From a bacterium M00.F.Ca.ET.205.01.1.1 (GTDB lineage: Bacteria; Pseudomonadota; Alphaproteobacteria; Rhizobiales; Rhizobiaceae), in contig SRUQ01000004.1 of NCBI GenBank assembly GCA_004791255.1, positions 324,031 through 388,030 on the forward strand: a stretch of 64,000 bases of DNA, given 5' to 3'. The notes under the pieces were generated by a model, which saw nothing but the letters and a program-made list of their open reading frames with translations, was not told the DNA's origin and made no database searches. Each line of letters begins with the position of its first letter. Position 1 is the stretch's first letter. The translations under genes were made by a program, and so were the position numbers. Positions 34,439 through 42,973 of the stretch are shown here, one piece after another.

Positions 34439-34848
34439 AGTTTCGCGTCCATCTCGATCGTGTCGGTGTCGGCGTTGTAGTAAACATGGGCGGCGAGGCC
34501 AGTCTCGATCAGCTTCATCGCCACGGGCGCAAAACACGCCAGCGTCTGCTTGGCCTTTTCATCCATCGGGCCGTTGGCAATGAAGGTCACCGACTTCCCT
34601 TCGATATCGGCGCTGAAGTCGATTTCCACGCCACGCTCCGGCATAGCCAGGAGCATGTTTCGCACCATCTCTTCCGCTTGAACCGCGTCGAAGAGGTTGG
34701 TGCCGGAAGGCTCAGCCTTCATCGGCCCGAACGGACTGTTTTCATTGAAGGTCGCCTTGAAGCTGATGCCGCCGTCCGGATTGAAGTTCTCCGGCAGGCG
34801 CCAGCAGAGGAAACGACTGACCATGTGCTTGATCTGGGCTTCGGTCAC
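34435..34848 (-). CDS. Hypothetical phage head-region protein
   Basis: 137 aa (MTEAQIKHMVSRFLCWRLPE; AEEMVRNMLLAMPERGVEID; CFAPVAMKLIETGLAAHVYY). Alpha-beta, soluble. It sits between two glycan-type enzymes and overlaps both neighbours by four bases. A similar small protein is common in alphaproteobacterial phages, so it may be unrelated to the enzymes. Function unknown. Confidence 0.7.
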   Translation of the reverse strand: MTEAQIKHMVSRFLCWRLPENFNPDGGISFKATFNENSPFGPMKAEPSGTNLFDAVQAEEMVRNMLLAMPERGVEIDFSADIEGKSVTFIANGPMDEKAKQTLACFAPVAMKLIETGLAAHVYYNADTDTIEMDAKL

Positions 34849-37652
34849 TTGGTCCCCTCCGCAATCGCCGTCTCGATCCAGTTGAAGTGGTCGCCGATCA
34901 CCCTTCCGTGGCCTTCGACATCAACCAGATCGGCATGGCTGGACTTGCCGGGATCACAGGCGGCGACATCCTCGAAGCCGGCGAAGTAGAGCGCGGCCTC
35001 AAGCGTGCCTTGCGACCAGATCGCCTGGTGACCATGGGCGAAGATGATGGCATGCATGGCGCCGCGCAGGTCCGCCGTCGGCCCCCACTTTCGGGTGAAG
35101 TTGAAGTAGTCCTGGTCGCCGCGGCGAAAAATGTTTTCGAGGCTCGGCACCGCGATGCGGATGACGCCGCCGGGTTTCAGAACACGCCGGCATTCGGCGA
35201 AGAAGGCGAGTGCCTTGATATAATCGACATGCTCGACGACATGCTCGGCATAGATGAAATCGGCGTGGCCGTCGGCAAACGGCAGCGGGCTGGTGATGTC
35301 GATCTCGGCATCAAAGTTCTGCCAGCCGTCGAGCCGATTGGTGCCGCAGCCGAAGTTGAGTTTTATGGCCGGCACGTCAGGCACCGCCGGGGCTTCAACC
35401 TCGACCGGCGGTGGCGGCATCGCTGCCTCAACGAATGCATCGAACGCTTCCGGCGGGCAGTGCGTGATCCAGTCGAACCATGCGGCATTGTCGATCGTGA
35501 TCTGGCCCTTGTCGCCGCGCTCGGCCTTGACCGGCAGCAGCATGCGCAGATCCTCGCCGAGCAGGCCTGATATCGCCTGTTCGGGGAATGGGCGCGCCTT
35601 GCGGTTCCACCAGTCGTAACGCTCGATGAATTTAGTCTGCCAGAGATAGTCGACCGAAAAGAACATCAGGCCGGTCTCAGTCCAGCCTGTTTCCTGGCGC
35701 TTCGTTCCCATCACCGGGACGGATGCGGCCTTGATGCCGCGTTCGATCATCTCGCGGATGACGGGCAACACCGGCTGCTTGAACAGGCTGTCGCCCTCGA
35801 TGTGGGCGACGTAGTCATACTGCCCGTCGATCGCCATCTCCAGGCCCTTGCAGAAGGCCCTGCCCCAGCCGTCACGCCCGCCGCGCGCGAGATGCCCGAT
35901 GTTGTCGGGGAAAGCGTACTCGTCGACGCCATCTTCCACGATCGGCGGCGGCAACGGCGAGGCGCTGTCGATGAGCAGCAGGTCGACCGACCAGCCGTTC
36001 ACCGCCCGGTGCAGGCTCTGCCACTGGGCGACTAGACGCTGCTTCTCCGGCGTGTCTGTAAAGATGGTGCCGAACACCAGCACGCGAGGCTGCGCGCCAT
36101 GGGCGTTGGCGAAGGCCTCGACCTTCGGCAACGCCGCGCCGAGATCGATGGTCTTGTCGCATTTGTGGTGGCGGTCGAAGCATTCGCATGGCTTCACCGG
36201 CTCGATTGGCAGTGTCGGCGCCAGATGCGCACCGACCGCATTGGTGTAGCGGAAGCTTTCATTGCCGCCATAGACGACGATGTTCGGCGTGCCGACCGCC
36301 TGCGCCAGGATCGGCGCGAAGCCGGCATTGCCGAATACAAGAGCGGCCTCGGCGAACAGCCCGGCCAGCGCCTCGAAATCCGCCTCGCCGCGGTGCAGTT
36401 TCAGGTCGGCTTCCTGTTCCTCGCCGACGATCTCCTCGCCCTTCTGGGTCAGATCGCAGACCGAGACCACGAAGAACTTTTCGCGGATCGACCGATAGAG
36501 CGCCGCATAGGCCTCCGGATCCGGCGAGCGCGACGCACACGGCCAGGTGCCGTTGATGATGATCGGGCGATAGACCATCAGCGGCTTGCCGTTGATCGTC
36601 GCGAACTGCCTGCCATCGGCACGCACATCCATTGGATGGCCTAGCTTGTCCATCAGGCACCATGCGGCGATCCGCCAGTCATCCTTCACCGGCAGCGAAA
36701 AATCGGCCTTGTCCGGCACCGGCAGGCCGACCGAGCCGAACATGGCGGCCAGCAGCGTGCCGTGCCGCCTGGTTCGGGCGTGGTCATAGCCGATCTTCGT
36801 CTCGGAGGTGCCGCGCGCCACCGGCCAGGTTTTCGACATGTTGCCAGCGTCACGAATGCGCGGCGCCAAGCGATCGACCAACGTAACCTTGAGCCCATCG
36901 GCGATCAGGTCGTGATACATCGCCGTGTAATAGGTCTGAAGCTCGACATCACGGGTCTTCATCAGATCGCGCAACACGGCGCGCTGGTGCAGGCAGTCGC
37001 CCATGCCGTACATCGACAGCACGGTCAGCGGCTGCTTGATGGCAACGCGGTCGAGCATGGAAACAACGTCCTCAAAACTTGTTTTCGGCCAGACGTCGAT
37101 GACGCTGTCCGGATTGGCGTTAATGACCTCGACGCCGGCCGCGGCGACCGATGGCGCGATGGCCCGAAACTCGGCGGCGTGCAGATCGAACGATCCCTTG
37201 ACCAGCGGCCATGGATAGGCGGCGCCGTGATGGTGCCTGGTGCCGTCGCCGGCGAACCGGCCATCGACGCCGAGCAGGACGATGCGGCGGCAACCGAGAT
37301 GGATGGCGAGATTGATGGCGCCGGTGACGGAGGTTCGCGCCAGCGCCAGCTGCGTTGGCTTGCAGGCGATACCCTTGGCCGGATCGATCTTCAGCAACCG
37401 CTCGACATCGCGCGGACCGCCGCCCGATGTGGTGACGACCCGGCCGCCAAAACCTTCCTTTGCGCCAATCTCCGTCCACCACCTGTGATCGGCGAAGAAC
37501 AGGATGTCGGCTTGCGGCCAGGTGCGGTGCGCCGAGTTGATGGCGATGACCCGCCGCCCGATCAGAGGCGACAGGTCCAAATCCCTGACGGAAGCGCCGC
37601 CCGCGAGCACGAAGACCGTATCGCCTTCCCACTCGCGGACGATGGCTCCCAT
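34845..37652 (-). CDS. Fused glycosyltransferase/methyltransferase giant enzyme
   Basis: 935 aa with four apparent modules. Residues 1-210 form a Rossmann-like DUF115/MptE-like domain (VFVLAGGASVRDLDLSPL; RIVLLGVDGRF). Residues 210-510 look GT-B/GT9-like (VLSMYGMGDCLHQRAVL; LVFGNAGFAPILAQAVG). Residues 510-735 look GT-A-like (RDGWGRAFCKGLEMAIDG; YVAHIEGDSLF). Residues 745-935 are a class I methyltransferase (LNFGCGTNRLDGWQNFD; AEHVVEHVDYI). The ATG at 37652, seven bases after the capsid cement gene, is preferred to a frame from 37730. Its place in the head module suggests virion glycosylation; host-surface modification is the alternative. Confidence 0.8.
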   Translation of the reverse strand: MGAIVREWEGDTVFVLAGGASVRDLDLSPLIGRRVIAINSAHRTWPQADILFFADHRWWTEIGAKEGFGGRVVTTSGGGPRDVERLLKIDPAKGIACKPTQLALARTSVTGAINLAIHLGCRRIVLLGVDGRFAGDGTRHHHGAAYPWPLVKGSFDLHAAEFRAIAPSVAAAGVEVINANPDSVIDVWPKTSFEDVVSMLDRVAIKQPLTVLSMYGMGDCLHQRAVLRDLMKTRDVELQTYYTAMYHDLIADGLKVTLVDRLAPRIRDAGNMSKTWPVARGTSETKIGYDHARTRRHGTLLAAMFGSVGLPVPDKADFSLPVKDDWRIAAWCLMDKLGHPMDVRADGRQFATINGKPLMVYRPIIINGTWPCASRSPDPEAYAALYRSIREKFFVVSVCDLTQKGEEIVGEEQEADLKLHRGEADFEALAGLFAEAALVFGNAGFAPILAQAVGTPNIVVYGGNESFRYTNAVGAHLAPTLPIEPVKPCECFDRHHKCDKTIDLGAALPKVEAFANAHGAQPRVLVFGTIFTDTPEKQRLVAQWQSLHRAVNGWSVDLLLIDSASPLPPPIVEDGVDEYAFPDNIGHLARGGRDGWGRAFCKGLEMAIDGQYDYVAHIEGDSLFKQPVLPVIREMIERGIKAASVPVMGTKRQETGWTETGLMFFSVDYLWQTKFIERYDWWNRKARPFPEQAISGLLGEDLRMLLPVKAERGDKGQITIDNAAWFDWITHCPPEAFDAFVEAAMPPPPVEVEAPAVPDVPAIKLNFGCGTNRLDGWQNFDAEIDITSPLPFADGHADFIYAEHVVEHVDYIKALAFFAECRRVLKPGGVIRIAVPSLENIFRRGDQDYFNFTRKWGPTADLRGAMHAIIFAHGHQAIWSQGTLEAALYFAGFEDVAACDPGKSSHADLVDVEGHGRVIGDHFNWIETAIAEGTK

Positions 37653-37659
37653 GCAAGGT

Positions 37660-38013
37660 TCAGATCGTGAAGGCTGCCGACAGCCGCACCTTGCCGGTGG
37701 CGGACGGATTGTCGGCCGCTTCGACGGCAACGCCGATCAGCTTGTTGGAGCCAGCGGTGGTGGTGGCCTCGCCGGACGCGGCGACCCAGTAGATGCGCTG
37801 GCCGAAGGTCCAGGCCTGCGCAGAGACCTTGGGCAGTTCCCAGACGCCGATCAGCGCCAGTTCGCCATCGTCGCCGATGGCGATGTCGGTCTGCGCGACG
37901 CCGAACAGCGAGCCGGCGACGACGCCGTCGCCGGATGCCACATCGACGGCGCCGGTGACGTCTTCATTGGTCCAGGTAATGGTGTTACCCGGCTGGATAT
38001 AGTTCTTGGCCAT
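37660..38013 (-). CDS. Capsid decoration/cement protein (DUF2190-like)
   Basis: 117 aa beta-rich protein (MAKNYIQPGNTITWTNEDVT; AVDVASGDGVVAGSLFGVA; FGQRIYWVAASGEATTTAGS) matching DUF2190-type cement proteins that stabilise the capsid surface. It follows the protease-capsid gene by about 90 bases, longer than usual here, and contains no second gene in the gap. Confidence 0.83.
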   Translation of the reverse strand: MAKNYIQPGNTITWTNEDVTGAVDVASGDGVVAGSLFGVAQTDIAIGDDGELALIGVWELPKVSAQAWTFGQRIYWVAASGEATTTAGSNKLIGVAVEAADNPSATGKVRLSAAFTI

Positions 38014-38106
38014 TGCAGGCCTCCTTTGCGGAATGGAGTGAAGGGGAACGGGCGGCGACGCCGCCCGTCAGGACGGTGACGACGCGAAGCCGCGTCGCAC
38101 CGGGGA

Positions 38107-40170
38107 TCAGGCGCCGGTGGAGCGGTAGAGGCCGCGAAAGTCGAGCGCGTTGACGCCGGCATCAAGGCGGACCTTGAATTCGACGCCATCGACGTTCCAT
38201 CCATCCTTCTGCTCGAGCATCGGCTGGCTGACACCGTTGAGGTAGGACACCTCGATCGTGTCGGTCGCATTCGGATTGGCCGACAGATACCACTTGAGCG
38301 CCGAATCGGCGGACAGGCGGGCATCCGAGACGACTTCGGCAAGACCCTTGACGATGTTCGGATCCGTCGTGGTGCCCGGCGCGTACTGCGACGCCATCAG
38401 GGCATTCGCCTGACCGTCCAGCTCGACCGGCACCAGGAAATAGGCCGGGCGGATGTTGAGGCCGGCGGCGATGCTGTCGGGATCCTTCTGCAGCGCCATC
38501 TTGGACTTGCCGGCATCGAGAGCGGCCATGGTGATGGCGCCGGTGCCGATGTTCTTGTGGTTGGTGTGGAACAGCGCGATGCCGTCGCTCATCGCCGCGT
38601 TGGCGGTCAGCACGGCATAGACGAGGTTGCCGACGGTGCGGTTGGCGGCGCGGCCCATGCGCGACGGGATGCGGGTGAAGACGCTCATGTCGTCATTGAT
38701 GATCGCCTGGCGGGTGATGGCGAACATCTTGCCGTAGGTGGCAAGCTGGATGCTCTCGCCGCGGTCGCCGATCGTGGCATAGGTATATTCGCCGCCTTCC
38801 GGCACCTCGGCCAGCGACGGGAACAGGTTGAGATCGACGCGCTTGGCAGGCTTGAAATCGGACAGAGAGCCCTTGGCGGTCCATTTGGCATAGGTTTCCT
38901 CGGCTTCGAGGTAGCCCTTGAGCATCGACTTGTTGGCGACGTTGGCCAGCACCTCGACGAAGTCGCTGGTGGTGTGCTGGCCGCCGGCCATGACGAACTG
39001 GCGCATGCCGAGCGCGGCGCCGACCATCACCATCGGATCGCCGGTCACCAGCTTGATGCCGGCCTTGTCCAGGCTCATGCGGGCGATTTCGCGCAAGTTC
39101 ATCGACGAGAATTCATTGACCTCGCCGCCCTGCAATCCGGCCTTGGACATCAACGACTTCTCGACACCCTGGCGGAAGCGGTCGCGCTCGTCGGCGGTGA
39201 CGGTCGCAAAAGGCTTGGTGCCACCCTGGCCCTTGTCCGCATCACGGTCGGCGATGGCGTCGATGATAAGCGCGGTGGCCTTCTCGATGCTGCCGGCAGC
39301 GTCCTTGATCAGCTTCTCGGTCGCGGCGAAGTCCATTTTGGCGCGACCGGCCATCTGATAGATCTTCACCTTCACAGCATCACCCGTCATGGTGGCTTCG
39401 GTCGTTTCAGTGGTGTTTTCGACCTTTTCGGTCTTGTCGGTCTTTTCGGTTTCGGCGGTCTTGGTCTTATCCGCCGCAGTCGCATTGGTATTCGACATGG
39501 GTTTCTCCTTTGTGGATTGCGGCGCGGCTAGAACCGCCACCATCGGAAGGCTCGCGGCCTTGCGATCTGCTGACAGCGCGGCGAGATGCGCCGGCGCGTG
39601 TTTGTAGGTCTGGTAATCGAAGCTGGCGTCGGCGACGGCGGGATCACCCTCTTTGATTGCCGCCGTGGCGAAGCCCTTGGCGACGGCATCGTCGGGCGAC
39701 AGCCAGGTCTCGGCCTTCATCATGGCACGCACATCGGCGTCGGTCTGGCCGCTGCGGTCGGTATAGACCTGGGCGTAGACGCCGGTCAGGACATCGAGCG
39801 CGGCGGCATTCTTGCGATGCGCGTCGGCCGGCCCGAGCGTGATGCCAGCCGGCTCATGGATCATCATCAGGCTGCCGAGCGGCATGCTGACCGTGTCGCC
39901 GGCCATGGCGATCAGCGACGCCGCCGAGGCGGCGATGCCGTCGATGACGATGGCGACATTGCCGTCATGGCGCTTCAGAGAATTGTAGATGGCGGCGCCT
40001 TCGGTGGCGACGCCGCCGCCGGAATTGATCCGCACGGTGATGTCGCCATCCATCTCCGCCAGGGCATTGACGACGTCCGCAGAGGTGAAGCCGGCGCCTT
40101 CCCAGAAATCATGGAAGCCGACTGGCCCATAGAGGATCAGTTCGCCGTCAACGATCAGGCTATTGTCCAT
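38107..40170 (-). CDS. Prohead protease fused to major capsid protein
   Basis: 687 aa. Residues 1-190 are a ClpP-type serine protease: RINSGGGVATEGAAIYN, catalytic Ser82 in DGIAASAAS, His105 in MMIHEPAG. A charged Thr/Glu/Lys linker and scaffold-like helix (about 220-290) leads to a Mu/HK97-type capsid domain (about 320-687; NLFPSLAEVPEGGEY; FHTNHKNIGTG; PAYFLVPVELDGQ). One polypeptide thus carries protease, delta/scaffold region and shell protein, needing self-cleavage to free the capsid subunit. Confidence 0.88.
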   Translation of the reverse strand: MDNSLIVDGELILYGPVGFHDFWEGAGFTSADVVNALAEMDGDITVRINSGGGVATEGAAIYNSLKRHDGNVAIVIDGIAASAASLIAMAGDTVSMPLGSLMMIHEPAGITLGPADAHRKNAAALDVLTGVYAQVYTDRSGQTDADVRAMMKAETWLSPDDAVAKGFATAAIKEGDPAVADASFDYQTYKHAPAHLAALSADRKAASLPMVAVLAAPQSTKEKPMSNTNATAADKTKTAETEKTDKTEKVENTTETTEATMTGDAVKVKIYQMAGRAKMDFAATEKLIKDAAGSIEKATALIIDAIADRDADKGQGGTKPFATVTADERDRFRQGVEKSLMSKAGLQGGEVNEFSSMNLREIARMSLDKAGIKLVTGDPMVMVGAALGMRQFVMAGGQHTTSDFVEVLANVANKSMLKGYLEAEETYAKWTAKGSLSDFKPAKRVDLNLFPSLAEVPEGGEYTYATIGDRGESIQLATYGKMFAITRQAIINDDMSVFTRIPSRMGRAANRTVGNLVYAVLTANAAMSDGIALFHTNHKNIGTGAITMAALDAGKSKMALQKDPDSIAAGLNIRPAYFLVPVELDGQANALMASQYAPGTTTDPNIVKGLAEVVSDARLSADSALKWYLSANPNATDTIEVSYLNGVSQPMLEQKDGWNVDGVEFKVRLDAGVNALDFRGLYRSTGA

Positions 40171-40188
40171 TGCGATCTCCTGCGATCT

Positions 40189-41109
40189 TCAGGCTCTTGC
40201 CGCTGCGCGGACGCGCTGACCTGGCATTCCGGGAACATCGGGTACGTGGTAGCCACGCCTAACGACTTCCGATGGGCGGCCAATTGCGATTTCACGCGTC
40301 TTGACGATGACGCCGAGCGCCGAGTCGCCCGCTTTGTGGCCGTCGACCCACGTCCAGTAGGGAGCAAGCTCCCCATCCTCGACGTGCAGGCTTATGAGGC
40401 GCCAATGGCCGCGAACCTCATGTTCACGCTTGCCCACGCCGCCGCATCCGTCGCCGCCCTTTAGAACACCACGCATTTCACTGGTGTCAGGTATCTTCAG
40501 TGAAACAACGTTATGGGAATAGAATGGTCGGCCGATTTGCGCGCGTCGACGTAGCATCACACGGTCAGCCGGCGATGGAACGACCCTCCGAACCGAGACC
40601 ATTCTGGGCGAAGACATCGCGGACAGAAGGAAGACGCCGAAAACCATCACCTTTGCGAGGCGGTCAAAATCAAAATCGTTTATTGCTTCACCATACTTGG
40701 TGACTAAGCAGACGAATTCGTTCCCCGACCATGTATTCCAATGTATAGCGCCGACCGGGAGGGCAAGTTTTTGTTCGGTGACCAGCTGAAAACAAACCAG
40801 CAGCAGATCACCATCAACAACTTCTGGTGTCCAGCCGTAGCGGTATCCGCCGTGGTCGCATTCAAGCCAGAAGTCGGCTGATGGAAACCTTGCTATCCTC
40901 TCGACGTCGCGCAAATGAGCGTCGACATAGACCGCCAGCAATTGAGCGGTAGCCTCTTGGTCGAACACATAGCGATCGACCTTCCCCGACCATTTTTCCG
41001 ACCAGTGATCAGCATGATTCTCCGACGGAAGAGCCAGTTTGCTTCTGACCCTTTCGATGAGAGGATCCTTGGTTGGTCGAAGTTTAAGGAGACTGTCACA
41101 CAACAACAT
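40189..41109 (-). CDS. Hypothetical cargo gene between portal and protease
   Basis: 306 aa (MLLCDSLLKLRPTKDPLIER; FWLECDHGGYRYGWTPEVVDG). The C-terminal part carries VRGHWRLISLH, then a W-V-D-G-H-K-A-G-D segment and VIVKTREI, a His/Trp pattern I associate with a small unnamed phage/plasmid family. The ATG at 41109 has GGGGAG upstream; the longer frame from 41154 overlaps the portal gene. Base composition is less GC-rich than the neighbours, and portal-protease pairs are normally adjacent, so this is probably an insertion. Confidence 0.7.
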   Translation of the reverse strand: MLLCDSLLKLRPTKDPLIERVRSKLALPSENHADHWSEKWSGKVDRYVFDQEATAQLLAVYVDAHLRDVERIARFPSADFWLECDHGGYRYGWTPEVVDGDLLLVCFQLVTEQKLALPVGAIHWNTWSGNEFVCLVTKYGEAINDFDFDRLAKVMVFGVFLLSAMSSPRMVSVRRVVPSPADRVMLRRRAQIGRPFYSHNVVSLKIPDTSEMRGVLKGGDGCGGVGKREHEVRGHWRLISLHVEDGELAPYWTWVDGHKAGDSALGVIVKTREIAIGRPSEVVRRGYHVPDVPGMPGQRVRAAARA

Positions 41110-41116
41110 AGATCGC

Positions 41117-42769
41117 TCACTCCCCGGAAAATATCGACAGCTTCTCGGCGACACTCGCCGACACCATCACCTTGATGCTTTCCCCGCCAGGAAACTGCAG
41201 TGACACTGGGACCGCCGAGGCGACAGAGGTATCCGATGACCCGGCATCAACATGCGGCGCATCGCCAGGTGTGGCGGCCGTCACCGCGTTGCCGGCCGCC
41301 GTGCGGTAACGAGGATCGGAATCGAAGATCAGGCCAAGATCGTCGGCGCGGACATTGTCAGCCGCGTTCTCGGCGTCGAGATCGCCAGGATCGTACCCGG
41401 CCTGACGCTGCTTCTCCGACCGCGACGACAGACCGGCCCGGATTTCAGCCACCGCGCCGGCGACCTCTTCTTTCGGGTTGATCATTTCGCGGCGGGGTGG
41501 TGTCCACAGGATCGAGATCGTGGACAGGTCGCGCGCCAAGACGATCGATGCCGCTTCAAGGAACCATCGAGCGACCGGGCCGCAGAACTGCGGGATCATC
41601 ATGAAATTCTGCGCTACGGAAATCGTGCGCTGGAACTCCAGCCAGCCCATGCGGCCGGACGAGAAATTGACGCCAGTCAAATCGCCAGACAGCACCTCGT
41701 AGGAGACGCCGAGACCGACGGCGATGTCGCGCAGTTCGGCCGCCTTGTAGCCGGCGTATTCGCCGACCGACGGCGGCGTGCCGAAGGTGACTTCCTCGCC
41801 AGGCTTCAGCCGCTGGATCAGGCCAGGCTCAAGGCTTTCGACCTGATAGATGCCGCCGGTGTCTTTCTGGATCGCCTTGTTCGGATCGGCCGCCGGCATG
41901 ACGGTCGAGATGTTTTCATCGGAGTGGATGAAGGCGGCAAAGCAGGCCGCGACCTTCTGGCGGATCAGCTGCGCGTCGGCATAGTCGGCGAGGTCGCGCA
42001 TCTTGAGGATGACCGGCGAAAACCATGTCACGCCGCGCGCCTGGCCCGGCCTGTCCGTCCGAAAGACGTGCGCCACATCGCTTGCCGGTACCAGCTTGCT
42101 CTCATAGGCAACGCCGGAATAGGAGCCGGGATGCTGCGAATAGAGCCAGTAGCCGACCAGCCTTCCGATCGGATCGAACTGCAGGCCCTGGACCATGAAC
42201 CCGCCATTGTTCGGCACCGGGCCATCGCGGGTCGAATCAATGAAATCCGGCTCCAGCACTTCAAGCTGGAACGGCAGCGGCAGCCCGTCGCTCGACCTGC
42301 GCAAACGGCGGCGGACAAGCGCTTCGCCGGATTCGGCGACCGTCGCCATGACCATCCACTGCAAGCCATAGAGATTGGTGCGTCCGCGGTTATCGATTGC
42401 CGTCGTATCGAGATGCGCCTTGACCAAGTCGAGCAGCCTGGCCTTTGTCGTTTTTGGCGCACCGCCAGCGATCGACGGAATGATGCCCGTTCCGACGATG
42501 TTGTTGGCCAGCACCGACTTGCCGCGCGCGGCGTGCGGATTGTTGCGCACCATGTCGCGCGCGACGTCGCGAAGCCGCGACAGCGCCGGCAGGTTTTCGG
42601 CATTGGCGTCGGTCGAGACGACGCGCCAGCCCTGGGCGCGACGGCCGCGCGTGGCGCCGTCGAAGGCCATGGTGGCCTGGGTTAGCGCCGCCAGCCTAGC
42701 GCGCGTCTGCGCACGGCGAAGTGCTGCGGCCGGAGCGATCGCTGCCAGGGCGCGGTCAAGCAAATTCAT
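41117..42769 (-). CDS. Portal protein (lambda gpB family)
   Basis: 550 aa. Family features include RARLAALTQATMAFDGATRG at the start, DMVRNNPHAARGKSVLANNI, the wing/stem region with RSSDGLPLPFQLEVLEPDFI, and GEYAGYKAAELRDIAVGLGV. It forms the dodecameric ring through which DNA enters. It overlaps the joining-protein gene by one base. Confidence 0.92.
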   Translation of the reverse strand: MNLLDRALAAIAPAAALRRAQTRARLAALTQATMAFDGATRGRRAQGWRVVSTDANAENLPALSRLRDVARDMVRNNPHAARGKSVLANNIVGTGIIPSIAGGAPKTTKARLLDLVKAHLDTTAIDNRGRTNLYGLQWMVMATVAESGEALVRRRLRRSSDGLPLPFQLEVLEPDFIDSTRDGPVPNNGGFMVQGLQFDPIGRLVGYWLYSQHPGSYSGVAYESKLVPASDVAHVFRTDRPGQARGVTWFSPVILKMRDLADYADAQLIRQKVAACFAAFIHSDENISTVMPAADPNKAIQKDTGGIYQVESLEPGLIQRLKPGEEVTFGTPPSVGEYAGYKAAELRDIAVGLGVSYEVLSGDLTGVNFSSGRMGWLEFQRTISVAQNFMMIPQFCGPVARWFLEAASIVLARDLSTISILWTPPRREMINPKEEVAGAVAEIRAGLSSRSEKQRQAGYDPGDLDAENAADNVRADDLGLIFDSDPRYRTAAGNAVTAATPGDAPHVDAGSSDTSVASAVPVSLQFPGGESIKVMVSASVAEKLSIFSGE

Positions 42770-42969
42770 CAGAGGCCACTCGAATAGCCGGCGACAGTGC
42801 GGCGCGGCGCCTCGGTGCCGCCGACCACCGACGCCTCCATCTCGCGCAGCAGGGCGCGCATCTCGGCGAGCGACTGGAATTGCGTCAGCGTCTCGCCATG
42901 CTTGAAGGTGAGGACGCCTGACGCGATGGTTTTCTTCAGGGCGTCGATCTGGGATTGGGTATAGGCCAT
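42769..42969 (-). CDS. Head-tail joining protein (gpW-like)
   Basis: 66 aa (MAYTQSQIDALKKTIASGVL; TFKHGETLTQFQSLAEMRAL) matching the small helix-hairpin gpW family found between TerL and portal in lambda-type phages. It ends in a basic tail. The next gene begins in its stop codon. Confidence 0.88.
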   Translation of the reverse strand: MAYTQSQIDALKKTIASGVLTFKHGETLTQFQSLAEMRALLREMEASVVGGTEAPRRTVAGYSSGL

Positions 42970-42973
42970 CGCC

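Noticed and set aside
34439-34537. N-terminal extension of the FkbM protein
   Set aside because: Arg/His-rich translation inside the preceding gene; the GTG at 34438 with GTGA overlap is better.
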